From: Cohaesibacter sp.
Lineage (GTDB): Bacteria; Pseudomonadota; Alphaproteobacteria; Rhizobiales; Cohaesibacteraceae
Direction of reading: 5' to 3'
NCBI GenBank assembly: GCA_025800105.1
Contig: JAOXSG010000049.1
Coordinates: 1-37,647, forward strand
Length of the DNA stretch: 37,647 nt
The translations under genes and the position numbers were made by a program. Below are positions 24,447-33,388 of the stretch, piece after piece (within the stretch, counting starts at the first letter, position 1; each line of letters starts with the position of its first letter). The notes beneath the pieces were generated by a model that searched no databases, had not been told where the DNA came from, and was given only the letters and a program-made list of their open reading frames with translations.

Positions 24447-25221
24447 GAGCGGCCTCCTGTACAGATCTGACAAGATCGGCATCCACATGCAATTGCCCGG
24501 TAAAGGACGCCACTTCGCCAATAATGAACAGGGTCGGTGCTTTCAGCTCTGCCTGTTTGGAGACTTGATGGATGCTACGCAAATCAGCCAGCACATGGCG
24601 CTCGTCTTTTGTGGTGCCTTTGGAAATGGCCAGAACAGGCAAATCAGCGCGCATACCATGAGCAATCAATTCACGCGAGATTTGCTCAATGGCGGCAAGA
24701 CCCATATAGACAACAAGCGTTGTATTCTCATCAGCCAGACTGGACCAGTTCAAATCCAGTGGCACATCATTGCGGCAATGCCCGGTCACATATCGAACAC
24801 CGGTTGCCATGCCACGATGGGTCAGGGGAACATGCAAACTGGTGGAACAGCCTTGCGCGGCAGTGATACCCGGCACCACTTCAAAAGCAATGCCAGCCTC
24901 TACCAAACGCTGGGCTTCTTCCGAGCCACGACCAAAAATAAAGGGATCGCCCCCTTTCAGGCGCACAATCGTGCGGGCTTTACGGGCATGTTCAACCAAT
25001 AACTCATTGATGCCTTCTTGTGGCACCATATGATGCTTTGGTGCTTTGCCTACCGGCACAAGCACCGCATCTTTGGGCACAAGCGCCATAATCTCATCCG
25101 AGACAAGGCGATCATAAATCACGACCTCGGCAGATTGCAGGCAACGCAAGGCTTTGACGGTCAAAAGATCCGGGTCACCTGGCCCTGCGCCAATCAAAAA
25201 TACTGTGCCTGTTTGTTCCAT
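24439..25221 (-). CDS. nirE: NirE, uroporphyrinogen-III C-methyltransferase
   Basis: NirE is the S-adenosylmethionine-dependent methyltransferase that makes precorrin-2 for the heme d1 branch. The 260-residue protein has the SUMT signatures VFLIGAGPGDPDLLT near the N-terminus, GGDPFIFGRG (about 87-96) and VPGITAA. ATG 25221 is preceded by GGAGAG; a start at 25242 would add seven residues and lacks as good a site. As first gene of the nir operon and adjacent to nirC, it is assigned NirE over CobA or CysG. Two FNR-like boxes are upstream. Confidence 0.93.
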   Translation of the reverse strand: MEQTGTVFLIGAGPGDPDLLTVKALRCLQSAEVVIYDRLVSDEIMALVPKDAVLVPVGKAPKHHMVPQEGINELLVEHARKARTIVRLKGGDPFIFGRGSEEAQRLVEAGIAFEVVPGITAAQGCSTSLHVPLTHRGMATGVRYVTGHCRNDVPLDLNWSSLADENTTLVVYMGLAAIEQISRELIAHGMRADLPVLAISKGTTKDERHVLADLRSIHQVSKQAELKAPTLFIIGEVASFTGQLHVDADLVRSVQEAAHG

Positions 25222-25286
25222 GAGGTCTCTCCGGGCGGTCATTGCTGTGGTCGCATACAGTCTGGTCGCAATTGGATCTGTAGCAA

Positions 25287-25300
25287 TTGACCAAAGCCAA
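25287..25300 (-). promoter_or_regulatory. Candidate FNR/DNR-type box proximal to nirE
   Basis: On the - strand it reads TTGGCTTTGGTCAA, one base from consensus. The same 14 bases occur on the + strand upstream of nnrR (34175-34188). A -10-like TGTATG lies near 25254-25259 on the - strand. Confidence 0.5.
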
Positions 25301-25404
25301 AAAACCAGTTTCAGACCGAATATTTTTAAGCATCGAGGGAAAAAGACATCAAAAAAGAAGCTATGCGGAAAGAGATCTGTTCAGGCTCTTTGCGGTCTTG
25401 ACCA

Positions 25405-25418
25405 TTGACTTTGATCAA
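25405..25418. promoter_or_regulatory. FNR/DNR-type box between nirE and nnrS
   Basis: TTGACTTTGATCAA is a full match to TTGAY-N4-RTCAA. It is about 200 bases before nnrS, with -10-like TATATG and CAATAT at 25432-25446 on the + strand. It may also serve nirE. Confidence 0.65.
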
Positions 25419-25614
25419 TACTTTTTCGTGCTATATGTAACAATATGCAAATAAAGGGAAAAATTGATTTGAGCGATGTAAGATGAATATTTTTAATATT
25501 TGATTTTTGTGATTTTTTATTTGAATTTATAGTCTTTTTTACAAGACGATAAATTGAGTGATGGATTGAAAAAGAGGCCGGGAACGGGCGAGAAATGCCA
25601 GAAAAGAGCTGACT

Positions 25615-26829
25615 ATGAAACACGAAAAGCAGGCAATGCCATTGCCTATCATCATGACAGAAGGGTTTCGATTTTTCTTTCTATTCTCTGGTTTGTTCGC
25701 GCTTGTCAGTATTTTGGCATGGCTCATGATTTTATACATGCAAAGCGAGCTTTTTTCTTTCCTCTTGCCCCAATTGGCAATGTCGGCATCGGCTTGGCAC
25801 GCCCATGAAATGATCTATGGTTATGCGGTCGGAGTGGTCGCAGGCTTCTTTTTAACAGCCGTGCCCAACTGGACCAAAACCCCACCGGCAAAGGCGGCCT
25901 ATATCGGAACAATCGGTATGCTCTGGTTGTCAGGGCGTCTTGTTATGTGGTGGTCTGATCTCTTGCCAATGCAGATTGTTGCATGTGTTGATCTGGTCTT
26001 TTTGCCGCCTTTGTTGCTACGTCTGATTCTGCAAATGCGCCACGCTATGCAAATGCACAATCTCATATTCATAAGCCTTTTGGGAGTTTTATGGATTTCG
26101 AATCTCTTATGTCATCTGGAATGGCTGGGTTGGACACAGGATACCGCCCAGACCGGATTGCGCGCCGGGCTCTTTACCATTGGAATGATGATTTTTGTCA
26201 TTGGCGGCAGAGTGGTGCCCGCCTTCACCCGCAATGCCTTGCGCCGTATGGATGTGAGCGAAGAAAAATTGCCCCAAACCCATCCTATGGCCAATAAACT
26301 GGCTTTGATCTCAACCGGGCTGTTGACGTTGGCTTTGTTTTTCCCACTGCCAGATTGGGCCATCGGTGGCTTGTCTCTATGCGCGGCATCGGCGAATTTA
26401 TGGCGTTTTAGCGGATGGAAAGGACTATCCGTTTTGAGTCAGCCGATTTTGTGGAGCTTGCATTTGGGTTATGCCATGCTGATTCTCTCCTATGCCATTT
26501 ATGGCATAGCCTTGTTGACGCATTTTGCGTTTGAAAATGCCGCGATACATCTGCTGGCAATCGGTGCCATAGGCTGCATGACATTGGCGGTCATGTCGCG
26601 GGCTTCATTGGGGCATACGGGGCGGGCTTTAACGGTGCGTCCTATTGTGACCATTGCTTATCTTTTATTGCCAATGGCGGCATTGGTGCGCGCACTTTTG
26701 CCAGATCTCCATCCAGACTTATATGATCTTTGGATATATCTCAGTGCCGCTCTTTGGCTGATGGCTTTTGCCGTTTTTGCAAAGGTCTATTTTCCGATTC
26801 TCACACATCCGCGCATTCAGAAAAGTTGA
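25615..26829 (+). CDS. nnrS: NnrS family membrane protein
   Basis: NnrS is a heme- and copper-containing membrane protein, found with nitrite and nitric oxide reductase genes, that helps cells resist NO stress. The 404-residue product has about twelve hydrophobic segments and the typical AWHAHEMIYGYAVGVVAGFFLT (motif near residues 60-82), GGRVVPAFTRNAL and MSRASLGHTGR sequences. The His residues in HAHE are probable heme or metal ligands. It is upstream of norCB and divergent from the nir operon. The gene has a weak ribosome binding site. Confidence 0.93.
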   Translation: MKHEKQAMPLPIIMTEGFRFFFLFSGLFALVSILAWLMILYMQSELFSFLLPQLAMSASAWHAHEMIYGYAVGVVAGFFLTAVPNWTKTPPAKAAYIGTIGMLWLSGRLVMWWSDLLPMQIVACVDLVFLPPLLLRLILQMRHAMQMHNLIFISLLGVLWISNLLCHLEWLGWTQDTAQTGLRAGLFTIGMMIFVIGGRVVPAFTRNALRRMDVSEEKLPQTHPMANKLALISTGLLTLALFFPLPDWAIGGLSLCAASANLWRFSGWKGLSVLSQPILWSLHLGYAMLILSYAIYGIALLTHFAFENAAIHLLAIGAIGCMTLAVMSRASLGHTGRALTVRPIVTIAYLLLPMAALVRALLPDLHPDLYDLWIYLSAALWLMAFAVFAKVYFPILTHPRIQKS

Positions 26830-26909
26830 GGATTGAGCTTACATTCTTCCTATAAAAATATGAAGGATAACAAGTGGTTGATAAGGAAAAAGTCAAGAAA
26901 TACAATTGA

Positions 26910-26923
26910 TTGACGTTGGTCAA
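26910..26923 (+). promoter_or_regulatory. FNR/DNR-type box upstream of norC
   Basis: TTGACGTTGGTCAA is symmetrical and fits TTGAY-N4-RTCAA fully. Its centre is about 72 bases before norC. The stretch TTAGTC near 26946-26951 could be the -10, giving a class II layout. Confidence 0.7.
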
Positions 26924-26988
26924 GGGGAGGGCGGTGCCTTCCCCTTAGTCTTTTCTGTGTTGGGAATTATCCCTCGCTGGAGGGCGTT

Positions 26989-27441
26989 ATGAGCGAAATG
27001 ATGACGAAGTCCAAGGCCCGCAATATCTTTTACGGCGGCTCCTTGTTCTTCTTTGTAATCTTCATTGGACTGACCGCGCAGAGCCATCTTTATGTTCTGA
27101 ACGAGTCATCAAACAATGATCAATTAAGCGAATCTGTTATTCGCGGTAAACATGTGTGGGAAAAGCATTCCTGCATCAATTGTCACACCATTCTCGGTGA
27201 AGGGGCGTATTTCGCTCCTGAAGTCGGCAATGTTTTTGTCCGCTATGGTGGAATAGATGACCCCGAAGGGGCCAAAGATTCCATCAAAGAATGGATGAAA
27301 GCACAGCCAACCGGTATCGAAGGGCGTCGTCAGATGCCGCAATTCAACCTCACTGAGGAAGAATTGGATGATCTTGCAAACTTCCTTGAATGGACCAGCA
27401 AGATTGATACCCAGGGCTGGCCACCAAATGATGCCGGCTAA
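26989..27441 (+). CDS. norC: NorC, cytochrome c subunit of nitric oxide reductase
   Basis: NorC is the membrane-anchored c-type cytochrome that feeds electrons to NorB. The 150-residue protein has a single N-terminal membrane anchor (about residues 15-33) and a heme motif CINCH (Cys 62 and 65, His 66), with a distal Met expected in RRQMPQF. The start ATG has GGAGG upstream. norB follows 19 bases later, and an FNR-like box lies upstream. This is the cytochrome c-dependent (cNor) type, not quinol-dependent qNor. Confidence 0.97.
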   Translation: MSEMMTKSKARNIFYGGSLFFFVIFIGLTAQSHLYVLNESSNNDQLSESVIRGKHVWEKHSCINCHTILGEGAYFAPEVGNVFVRYGGIDDPEGAKDSIKEWMKAQPTGIEGRRQMPQFNLTEEELDDLANFLEWTSKIDTQGWPPNDAG

Positions 27442-27460
27442 GGGACAAGGAGACTAAGCT

Positions 27461-28807
27461 ATGAAATATTCAAGTCAAAAAGTCGCCTTGTGGTACTTTA
27501 TCGTTGCATTGGTTCTCTTTGCAGCACAGGTGACATTCGGTCTGTTGGCTGGCTACATCTATGTAGCTCCGAACTTCCTGTCGGAACTCGTGCCATTCAA
27601 CATCGCCCGCATGATTCATACCAACGCATTGATTGTGTGGTTGATCTGTGGCTTCTTCGGGGCAGCTTACTATCTGATCCCGGAAGAAGCAGAGCGCGAA
27701 ATCCACTCTGTCAAACTGGCCTATATCCAGCTTGTGATCTGGGTCGTTGGCTCTGGTGGGGCCGTTATCTCCTATCTGTTCCGTGTTCACGAAGGTCGTG
27801 AATTCCTCGAACAGCCTCTATGGGTGAAGCTCGGCATCGTCGTTGCGGCTTTGATGTTCCTCTACAACGTCTCCATGACGGTGTTGAAGGGACGCAAAAC
27901 CACCATCTCCAATGTTCTTTTGTTGGGTCTTTGGGGTTTGGCTGTCTTCTTCCTGTTCGCTTTCTACAACTCTGTCAATTTGGCCATCGACAAGATGTAT
28001 TGGTGGTATGTTGTGCACCTTTGGGTGGAAGGCGTTTGGGAACTGATCATGGTCTCCATCCTTGGCTTCCTGTTGCTCAAACTGACCGGTGTTGACCGTG
28101 AAGTGATCGACAAATGGATCTATGCCATTGCCGCACTGGCACTCTTCTCTGGCGTGCTGGGAACAGGTCACCATTATTACTGGATTGGAACACCTGGTTA
28201 CTGGCAATGGATTGGCTCCATCTTCTCCACGCTCGAAGTGGCTCCATTCTTCGCAATGGTTGTCTTCTCCTTCGTGATGGTATGGAAGGGTCGCCGCGAT
28301 CATCCAAACAAGGCCGCAATCCTGTGGGCACTTGGATGTGCCACCATGGCCTTCTTCGGAGCTGGCGTCTGGGGCTTCCTGCATACTCTGTCAAGCGTGA
28401 ACTATCTCACCCATGGCACGCAGGTTACTCCCGCTCACGGTCATATGGCTTTCTTTGGGGCTTATGTCTCTTTGAACCTGGCCATCATTACTTATGCAAT
28501 GCCAATCCTTCTCAAGCGTGAGCCTTATAATCAGGTCCTCAACATGATTTCCTTCTGGTTGATGACCGGTGGCATGGCCTTCATGACCTTCGTACTGACC
28601 TTTGCTGGTGTTGTGCAAACACATCTGCAACGTGTGATGGGCGAATATTTCATGGATGTTCAAGACCAGCTCATCTTCTTCTATTGGATGCGTCTTGGCT
28701 CTGGTGTGATCTTTGTGATCGGTGCTTTGCTCTTCATTTATGCAATGGCAAAACCACAAAAAGAACTCATCGAATCAGGGGCGCAAGAAGTAGCGCCGGC
28801 AGAATAG
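27461..28807 (+). CDS. norB: NorB, nitric oxide reductase catalytic subunit
   Basis: NorB reduces two NO to N2O at a heme b3/FeB centre in the membrane. The 448-residue protein has about twelve membrane helices. Conserved metal ligands are visible: His 53 and His 328 for heme b, His 326 for heme b3, and His 186, His 237 and His 238 for FeB. Glu residues in HLWVEGVWE (190 and 194) and Glu 259 complete the known set. The short length and NorC partner show cNor. AAGGAG precedes the start. Codon choice is richer in C-ending codons than neighbours, as for a highly expressed gene. Confidence 0.97.
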   Translation: MKYSSQKVALWYFIVALVLFAAQVTFGLLAGYIYVAPNFLSELVPFNIARMIHTNALIVWLICGFFGAAYYLIPEEAEREIHSVKLAYIQLVIWVVGSGGAVISYLFRVHEGREFLEQPLWVKLGIVVAALMFLYNVSMTVLKGRKTTISNVLLLGLWGLAVFFLFAFYNSVNLAIDKMYWWYVVHLWVEGVWELIMVSILGFLLLKLTGVDREVIDKWIYAIAALALFSGVLGTGHHYYWIGTPGYWQWIGSIFSTLEVAPFFAMVVFSFVMVWKGRRDHPNKAAILWALGCATMAFFGAGVWGFLHTLSSVNYLTHGTQVTPAHGHMAFFGAYVSLNLAIITYAMPILLKREPYNQVLNMISFWLMTGGMAFMTFVLTFAGVVQTHLQRVMGEYFMDVQDQLIFFYWMRLGSGVIFVIGALLFIYAMAKPQKELIESGAQEVAPAE

Positions 28808-28820
28808 ACCATCTGCCTTT

Positions 28821-28846
28821 CTCTGGCCCGGTCATCCGGGCCAGAG
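28821..28846 (+). other. Strong hairpin after norB
   Basis: Perfect 11-base arms CTCTGGCCCGG and CCGGGCCAGAG with a TCAT loop, 13 bases after the norB stop, without a T-run. It probably protects the norCB message or reduces transcription into norQDEF. Confidence 0.7.
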
Positions 28847-28956
28847 ATCTCAATGCCAAAAGCCATCCATGCTTTTCTTGCTTTTTCTGAGCATCCAGCC
28901 TGCCGTCTGAATGACCACAAAAAGCAAAGTGAAATCCTAAAAATTGGAACATTGTC

Positions 28957-29772
28957 ATGTCTCATTCGGTCCAAAAACATGAAAATACCCCAATGAATAC
29001 ACTGCCATTTTATGCAGCACAGGGCGACGAAGTCTCTGTCTTTGAAGCGGCTTTTAAAAACAAAATGCCCCTTTTGCTAAAAGGGCCAACCGGCTGCGGC
29101 AAAACCCGTTTTGTCTCCCATATGGCGGCAAAGCTTGGCCTGCCGCTGCATACCGTCTCCTGTCATGATGATCTCTCGGCAGCGGATTTGACCGGGCGCT
29201 ATTTGTTACAAGGCGGCGAGACCATCTGGTCCGATGGACCGCTCACCCGCGCGGTGCGCGAAGGCGGTATTTGCTATCTTGATGAGGTGGTGGAAGCCCG
29301 CAAGGACGTGACGGTTGTGATGCATCCTTTGACCGATGATCGGCGGCTATTGCCTTTGGAGCGCACAGGGGAATTGCTGGAAGCGCCAGACAATTTCATG
29401 CTGGTGGTTTCCTACAATCCCGGTTATCAAAATGTTTTGAAAACCCTCAAACCTTCCACCCGCCAACGCTTTTTGGCATTGGATTTTGATTTTCCAAATC
29501 CGCAGCTGGAAATGCAAATTGTGGCCCGAGAATCTGGTCTGGATGAAGACCGTGTCTCACTTTTGGTGCGCTTGGCCGCCAAATTGCGCGATCTCAAAGG
29601 GCAGGATCTGGAAGAGGGGATCTCCACCCGCTTGCTCGTCTATTGCGCAACCCTGATTGCCGCTGGCATGAAGCTGGAAATGGCCGTCAACACCGCCATG
29701 ATCGAGCCTTTAAGCGATGATGACGATGTCAAGGCAGGCTTGCGCGATCTGGTCCAAATCACTCTGGGTTAA
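28957..29772 (+). CDS. norQ: NorQ, MoxR-type AAA+ ATPase
   Basis: NorQ is an AAA+ chaperone that, with NorD, inserts the FeB iron into NorB. The 271-residue protein has Walker A GPTGCGKT (residues 43-50), the HDDLSAADLTGRYLL stretch typical of the CbbQ/NirQ/NorQ group, Walker B with ICYLDEVVEA and the sensor region VVSYNPGYQ. ATG 28957 has GGAA upstream; a second in-frame ATG at 28993 would give a start nearer to many homologues and cannot be excluded. It follows norB by about 150 bases with a hairpin between. Confidence 0.95.
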   Translation: MSHSVQKHENTPMNTLPFYAAQGDEVSVFEAAFKNKMPLLLKGPTGCGKTRFVSHMAAKLGLPLHTVSCHDDLSAADLTGRYLLQGGETIWSDGPLTRAVREGGICYLDEVVEARKDVTVVMHPLTDDRRLLPLERTGELLEAPDNFMLVVSYNPGYQNVLKTLKPSTRQRFLALDFDFPNPQLEMQIVARESGLDEDRVSLLVRLAAKLRDLKGQDLEEGISTRLLVYCATLIAAGMKLEMAVNTAMIEPLSDDDDVKAGLRDLVQITLG

Positions 29773-29788
29773 AGATTGAATTGTTGCG

Positions 29789-29810
29789 CCTCTCTCACAC
29801 CTTTGAGAGG
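29789..29810 (+). other. Small hairpin between norQ and norD
   Basis: Arms CCTCTC (29789-29794) and GAGAGG (29805-29810) with a 10-base loop; no T-run follows. Confidence 0.35.
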
Positions 29811-29845
29811 GGCAAATCAAGGATATATGTCGTGAGAGTGAGACC

Positions 29846-31807
29846 ATGGGTGAATCCAATTTTGTCTTCTGGGAACCGGAAGAAACGGTCGGGGCCTATT
29901 GGCATGATCTGATCGTCAAGGCCGATGCCGCCAGTCAGTTTCCTGAGGCGCAAGTCACGTTCGATCAGATGGTTGGCCGCATCAGTTTGTTATTCCGGGC
30001 TTTGGGCGGCGAACAATCTATTGAGTTCAAGGCCGCCAGTGCCGAAAAGAGCCGCTATCGTCTGTCATGGTTGCGCCGTATTGGTAAAGTGCATGATCAG
30101 GTGCACAGGCCCGTCTTTGATGGCACAAGCCTGAGCTTGCCGCTAAAAATTGATACTTTCCCAGAGCGCTATCTGAACGAAGATTTATATAAATGGCTGG
30201 CTGTATTTGCGGTCTTTTTGCCAGATTATCACGAGCCAAACACAGATCCTCTGCAAGCTGACTTGCTGGCAATCAAAGCCGCATGGCAGCAAACGCAAAC
30301 CATGCTGGAAGAATTTCCAGCCTTGAAAAATCTCTATTGGCAGCTCTGCACGATTTTGCTCAAGCAAAGACCGTCTTACAAGCTCCCCACCATGGAGCAG
30401 GGTGTGGAAGAGGCCATCCGTGCGCTTTTGGGCGGTCCTGATCCTAAATCCGAAATCGGACGGGAAATGCTGGACATGATCAAGGATCCAGCCCGCATGT
30501 CCGGCTCTTTCCCGGCTCCCAAGGATTACAAACCCTATCGGGCTGTGCCGCTCTGGATCGATATCCGCCAATCCAGTTATGTCAAAAGCCGCAGTGCGGA
30601 TGACCAGACGCATCAGCCAGAAGCAGATGAGGGCGAGGAAAGAAAAGAGCGCGAAGAGGGCCGCCATAAGGCAACCAGACGCAAAAGTGATAATGCTGAA
30701 GATCGCAACTCGCTGCTGCTCGCCCGTTTTGAAGCCATCCTGAGCTGGACTGAATTTCTCAATATCAATCGCCGCATCGAAGATGACGACGAAGACAATG
30801 CCAAAAAGGCCAAGGATGATATGGAGGAATTGGGCCTTGCAGATGTCAAGCAAAAGCCTAACACCAAATTGGCGTTTGATCTGGATATGGCCCCTGAAGA
30901 TATGGAGCGGGTCAAGGCGTCCGGTAAAGTCCTCTATCCTGAATGGGATTGTCGATCTTCAAGCTATTTGCCCGATTATTGCTCGGTCCTGATGGATGAA
31001 AGCGATCAGGAAGAGTCTGAAGCTGACTTTATGAGCGATCCGCATATCTGGCGGCGGGTCAATGCGGTGAAACGTCAGTTCGAGGCCTTACGGCCCAAGC
31101 GTGCCAAAGTCTATCGCCAGCTAGATGGTGATGATCTGGATATGGAGGCAGCCATTCGCTCTTGGGTGGATCTGCAAGCCACTGGCGAGAGCTCTGACCG
31201 TGTCTTTATACAATCGCGTTCTGTTGCCCGCGATCTGGCAGTATGCACCCTGATGGACGTCTCCCGCTCAACCGAAGCGGTGGTGGAAGGGCGCTCGATC
31301 ATTGATATTGAGCGTGAAGCACTGGCCGCGCTTGCCTATGGCCTGCAAGCCACAGGCGATGACCATGCCATTTATACCTTTTCCAGCCTCAATCACGACA
31401 AGATCTTTATGCGGCCCTGCAAGCAATTTGACGAAAAGATGAGCGAGCAGGTGATCAAGCGTATCTCGGCCCTCAAACCCGGCCATTATACGCGCTTGGG
31501 CGCAGCCATTCGCCATATGACCAAAGTGCTGGAAGAACGGCCAAGCCAAAAGCGGCTCATGCTGGTCATCACAGATGGAAAACCAAATGATCTGGACCAT
31601 TATGAAGGGCGCTATGGCATTGAAGATACCAGAAAAGCCGTTTTAGAGGCACGGCGTGCCGGACATTCGGTCTTTGGGGTGACGGTTGACAGCAAGGCCC
31701 GTGCCTATCTGCCACGCATTTTTGGCCAAAATGGCTATGCCATCATGTCCCATCCGTCTCGCCTGACCAATGCCTTGCCCATGATTTATCGGCATCTGGT
31801 GACATAA
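29846..31807 (+). CDS. norD: NorD, VWA-domain activation protein
   Basis: NorD partners NorQ in the activation of nitric oxide reductase. The 653-residue soluble protein has a large N-terminal helical region, an acidic and basic charged stretch (about residues 258-290) and a C-terminal von Willebrand A domain with the metal-binding DVSRS motif (about residues 471-475) and VITDGKPNDLDHYEGRYGIEDT. Length and gene order match NorD/CbbO-type proteins. The gap to norQ is 73 bases, and norE follows by 23 bases. Confidence 0.95.
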   Translation: MGESNFVFWEPEETVGAYWHDLIVKADAASQFPEAQVTFDQMVGRISLLFRALGGEQSIEFKAASAEKSRYRLSWLRRIGKVHDQVHRPVFDGTSLSLPLKIDTFPERYLNEDLYKWLAVFAVFLPDYHEPNTDPLQADLLAIKAAWQQTQTMLEEFPALKNLYWQLCTILLKQRPSYKLPTMEQGVEEAIRALLGGPDPKSEIGREMLDMIKDPARMSGSFPAPKDYKPYRAVPLWIDIRQSSYVKSRSADDQTHQPEADEGEERKEREEGRHKATRRKSDNAEDRNSLLLARFEAILSWTEFLNINRRIEDDDEDNAKKAKDDMEELGLADVKQKPNTKLAFDLDMAPEDMERVKASGKVLYPEWDCRSSSYLPDYCSVLMDESDQEESEADFMSDPHIWRRVNAVKRQFEALRPKRAKVYRQLDGDDLDMEAAIRSWVDLQATGESSDRVFIQSRSVARDLAVCTLMDVSRSTEAVVEGRSIIDIEREALAALAYGLQATGDDHAIYTFSSLNHDKIFMRPCKQFDEKMSEQVIKRISALKPGHYTRLGAAIRHMTKVLEERPSQKRLMLVITDGKPNDLDHYEGRYGIEDTRKAVLEARRAGHSVFGVTVDSKARAYLPRIFGQNGYAIMSHPSRLTNALPMIYRHLVT

Positions 31808-31830
31808 GGACAAAAGAGAAGGGCAAAGTC

Positions 31831-32463
31831 ATGACCCAAAAGCGCGCTGATGCTATGGCGGTTGAGGGACCGCACATAGCCTCCAAACCCGGGCGCAGCT
31901 CAAAAAGACAATCGCCATGGTCGCTGGAAAAATTACCCGGCGATCCTATGATGTGGATCCTGATTGTCAGCGAAATTTTTGTCTTTGGCGGGGCCTTATG
32001 GGCCTTTGCCATCTCCGAGATGCTGCATCCCGATATCTTTCGCGAGGCACGCGCGCATCTCAATATTCCGATTGCGACCCTCAATACCTTGATTTTGCTA
32101 ACCTCAGGCTTCATTGCCGCCATCGCTGTGCGCTATGCCAATAGTGGCAATCTGAGGATGACACGCCTGTCATTGCTAGGGGCGGGTATTTTGGGCATCC
32201 TCTTCATGCTGCTCAAAATCATGGAATATTGGCAGAAATTCGAAATGGGTGTGGGACTGGAGACAAACAGCTTTTATACCCTCTATTTTCTCGTCACAGG
32301 CTTTCATCTGGCGCATGTAGTGTTCGGGCTGATCATTCTCGCCATCCTTGCCGTTTGGCCCAGCAAGGACAATCTGGAAACCGGAACAGCCTTTTGGCAT
32401 ATGGTCGATCTGATCTGGCTGATGATCTTTCCGGTTTTCTATCTGATGGGAGTTGGATTATGA
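31831..32463 (+). CDS. norE: NorE, cytochrome oxidase subunit III-like protein
   Basis: NorE is related to subunit III of heme-copper oxidases and supports nitric oxide reductase activity. The 210-residue protein has a polar N-terminus of about 40 residues, then five membrane segments. Subunit III features include PGDPMMWILIVSEIFVFG, LNTLILLTSGF and the conserved GFHLAHVVFGL with FWHMVDLIWL. The gene has a purine-rich ribosome site and overlaps norF by four bases. Confidence 0.92.
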   Translation: MTQKRADAMAVEGPHIASKPGRSSKRQSPWSLEKLPGDPMMWILIVSEIFVFGGALWAFAISEMLHPDIFREARAHLNIPIATLNTLILLTSGFIAAIAVRYANSGNLRMTRLSLLGAGILGILFMLLKIMEYWQKFEMGVGLETNSFYTLYFLVTGFHLAHVVFGLIILAILAVWPSKDNLETGTAFWHMVDLIWLMIFPVFYLMGVGL

Positions 32464-32747
32464 ATGCACAGCCCTCCAAAATGCCTGGCATCAAAATCGC
32501 CGATCTGCTCAAGGCATGGGTCATGCTCGTGAGCTTAACGCTGGCAAGCTTTGCTATGAGCTATCTGGAAGCAGGCTTTCTGGCCAAAATCAGCCCCTTA
32601 ATCATTGCTGTGATGATTTTGCTCAAATCCCGGATCATCCTCACACGCTATCTGGGGCTGATGCAAACATCTGCATGGTACATGATGCTGTCAGCAACTA
32701 TCTTTATCATCATCGTGATATGTGCAGGCATGCTGGCAACGCTTTAG
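32460..32747 (+). CDS. norF: NorF-like small membrane protein
   Basis: NorF is a small membrane protein encoded with NorE and needed for full nitric oxide reduction in Paracoccus. The 95-residue product has three membrane segments (about residues 14-33, 37-54 and 66-90) and resembles cytochrome oxidase subunit IV-type proteins, with SRIILTRYLGLM between helices two and three. ATG 32460 overlaps the norE stop in ATGA. Its end overlaps the DUF4202 gene on the opposite strand by four bases. Confidence 0.85.
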   Translation: MNAQPSKMPGIKIADLLKAWVMLVSLTLASFAMSYLEAGFLAKISPLIIAVMILLKSRIILTRYLGLMQTSAWYMMLSATIFIIIVICAGMLATL

Positions 32748-33370
32748 GGAGCTGAATCTGCCTGAGCCGCAAGCTTGGCTTTGGCCGCGTCAATGGCAGC
32801 AATCAAACCGTCTGCCAAATCCAGACTTCCAACAAAGCCATGGGCCTCAACGCTCATTTTCGGCAAGGTTTTGGCGATGATATTGATCACTTTTTCGCTT
32901 GTATGCCCTTTTGCAAAGTCCTCGGCATAATATTTCAGGAAGACCAAGCAGGCCAAATCTTCGACAGCTTGGGTGCGTGGATCGCGTTTCAAATTCTTCT
33001 TGAGCAAGACATTTGAGACAATCTCACAGGCTTCATCATCATAGCCATGCGCGGCCATAATCTCGCTTACACGTTTGGCATGATGTTTTTTAAGCGCATT
33101 GCGCCAGCGATGATAGCCGGGCCGGTCCCGTGGATAATCATCCCGTGGAATGATCCAGCGCTCAATATGTTGCCCCCGTGCTGCAATCTGGACCAGTTCA
33201 TCGGCATCAGGCGCAAAAGCTGCGCACATATCGCTCATCCGTAAGCCATAAATCAGCTCAAGCGGAATGGCGGCCATATCCTCGCCTCCCACCGGCGCAG
33301 AGCGCGGATCGGCTGCATTGGCCTCATCAATGGCATCAAAAATCGCTTCCAGATTGGAAGAATGGGGCAT
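32744..33370 (-). CDS. DUF4202 family protein
   Basis: This 208-residue soluble protein belongs to DUF4202, recognised by the ARGQHIERWIIPRDDYPRDRPGYHRWRNALKKHHA region (about residues 64-98) with its His and Arg residues and by KYYAEDFAKGH. The pattern of conserved His, Glu and Asp hints at an HD-domain-like metal site, but no activity is established that I know of. It is often found near nitrogen oxide genes. It lies 18 bases after nnrR in the same direction, so both are likely co-transcribed and its expression may follow that of the regulator. Confidence 0.85.
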   Translation of the reverse strand: MPHSSNLEAIFDAIDEANAADPRSAPVGGEDMAAIPLELIYGLRMSDMCAAFAPDADELVQIAARGQHIERWIIPRDDYPRDRPGYHRWRNALKKHHAKRVSEIMAAHGYDDEACEIVSNVLLKKNLKRDPRTQAVEDLACLVFLKYYAEDFAKGHTSEKVINIIAKTLPKMSVEAHGFVGSLDLADGLIAAIDAAKAKLAAQADSAP

Positions 33371-33388
33371 GGGGGATGTCTCCTGAAA

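Larger units (their letters stand above)
25222..25614. other. Divergent control region between nirE and nnrS
   Basis: This 393-base region has no gene. It holds two FNR-like boxes (25287-25300 and 25405-25418) and a very AT-rich stretch (about 25440-25550), which may help promoter opening or bind a nucleoid protein. Confidence 0.6.
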
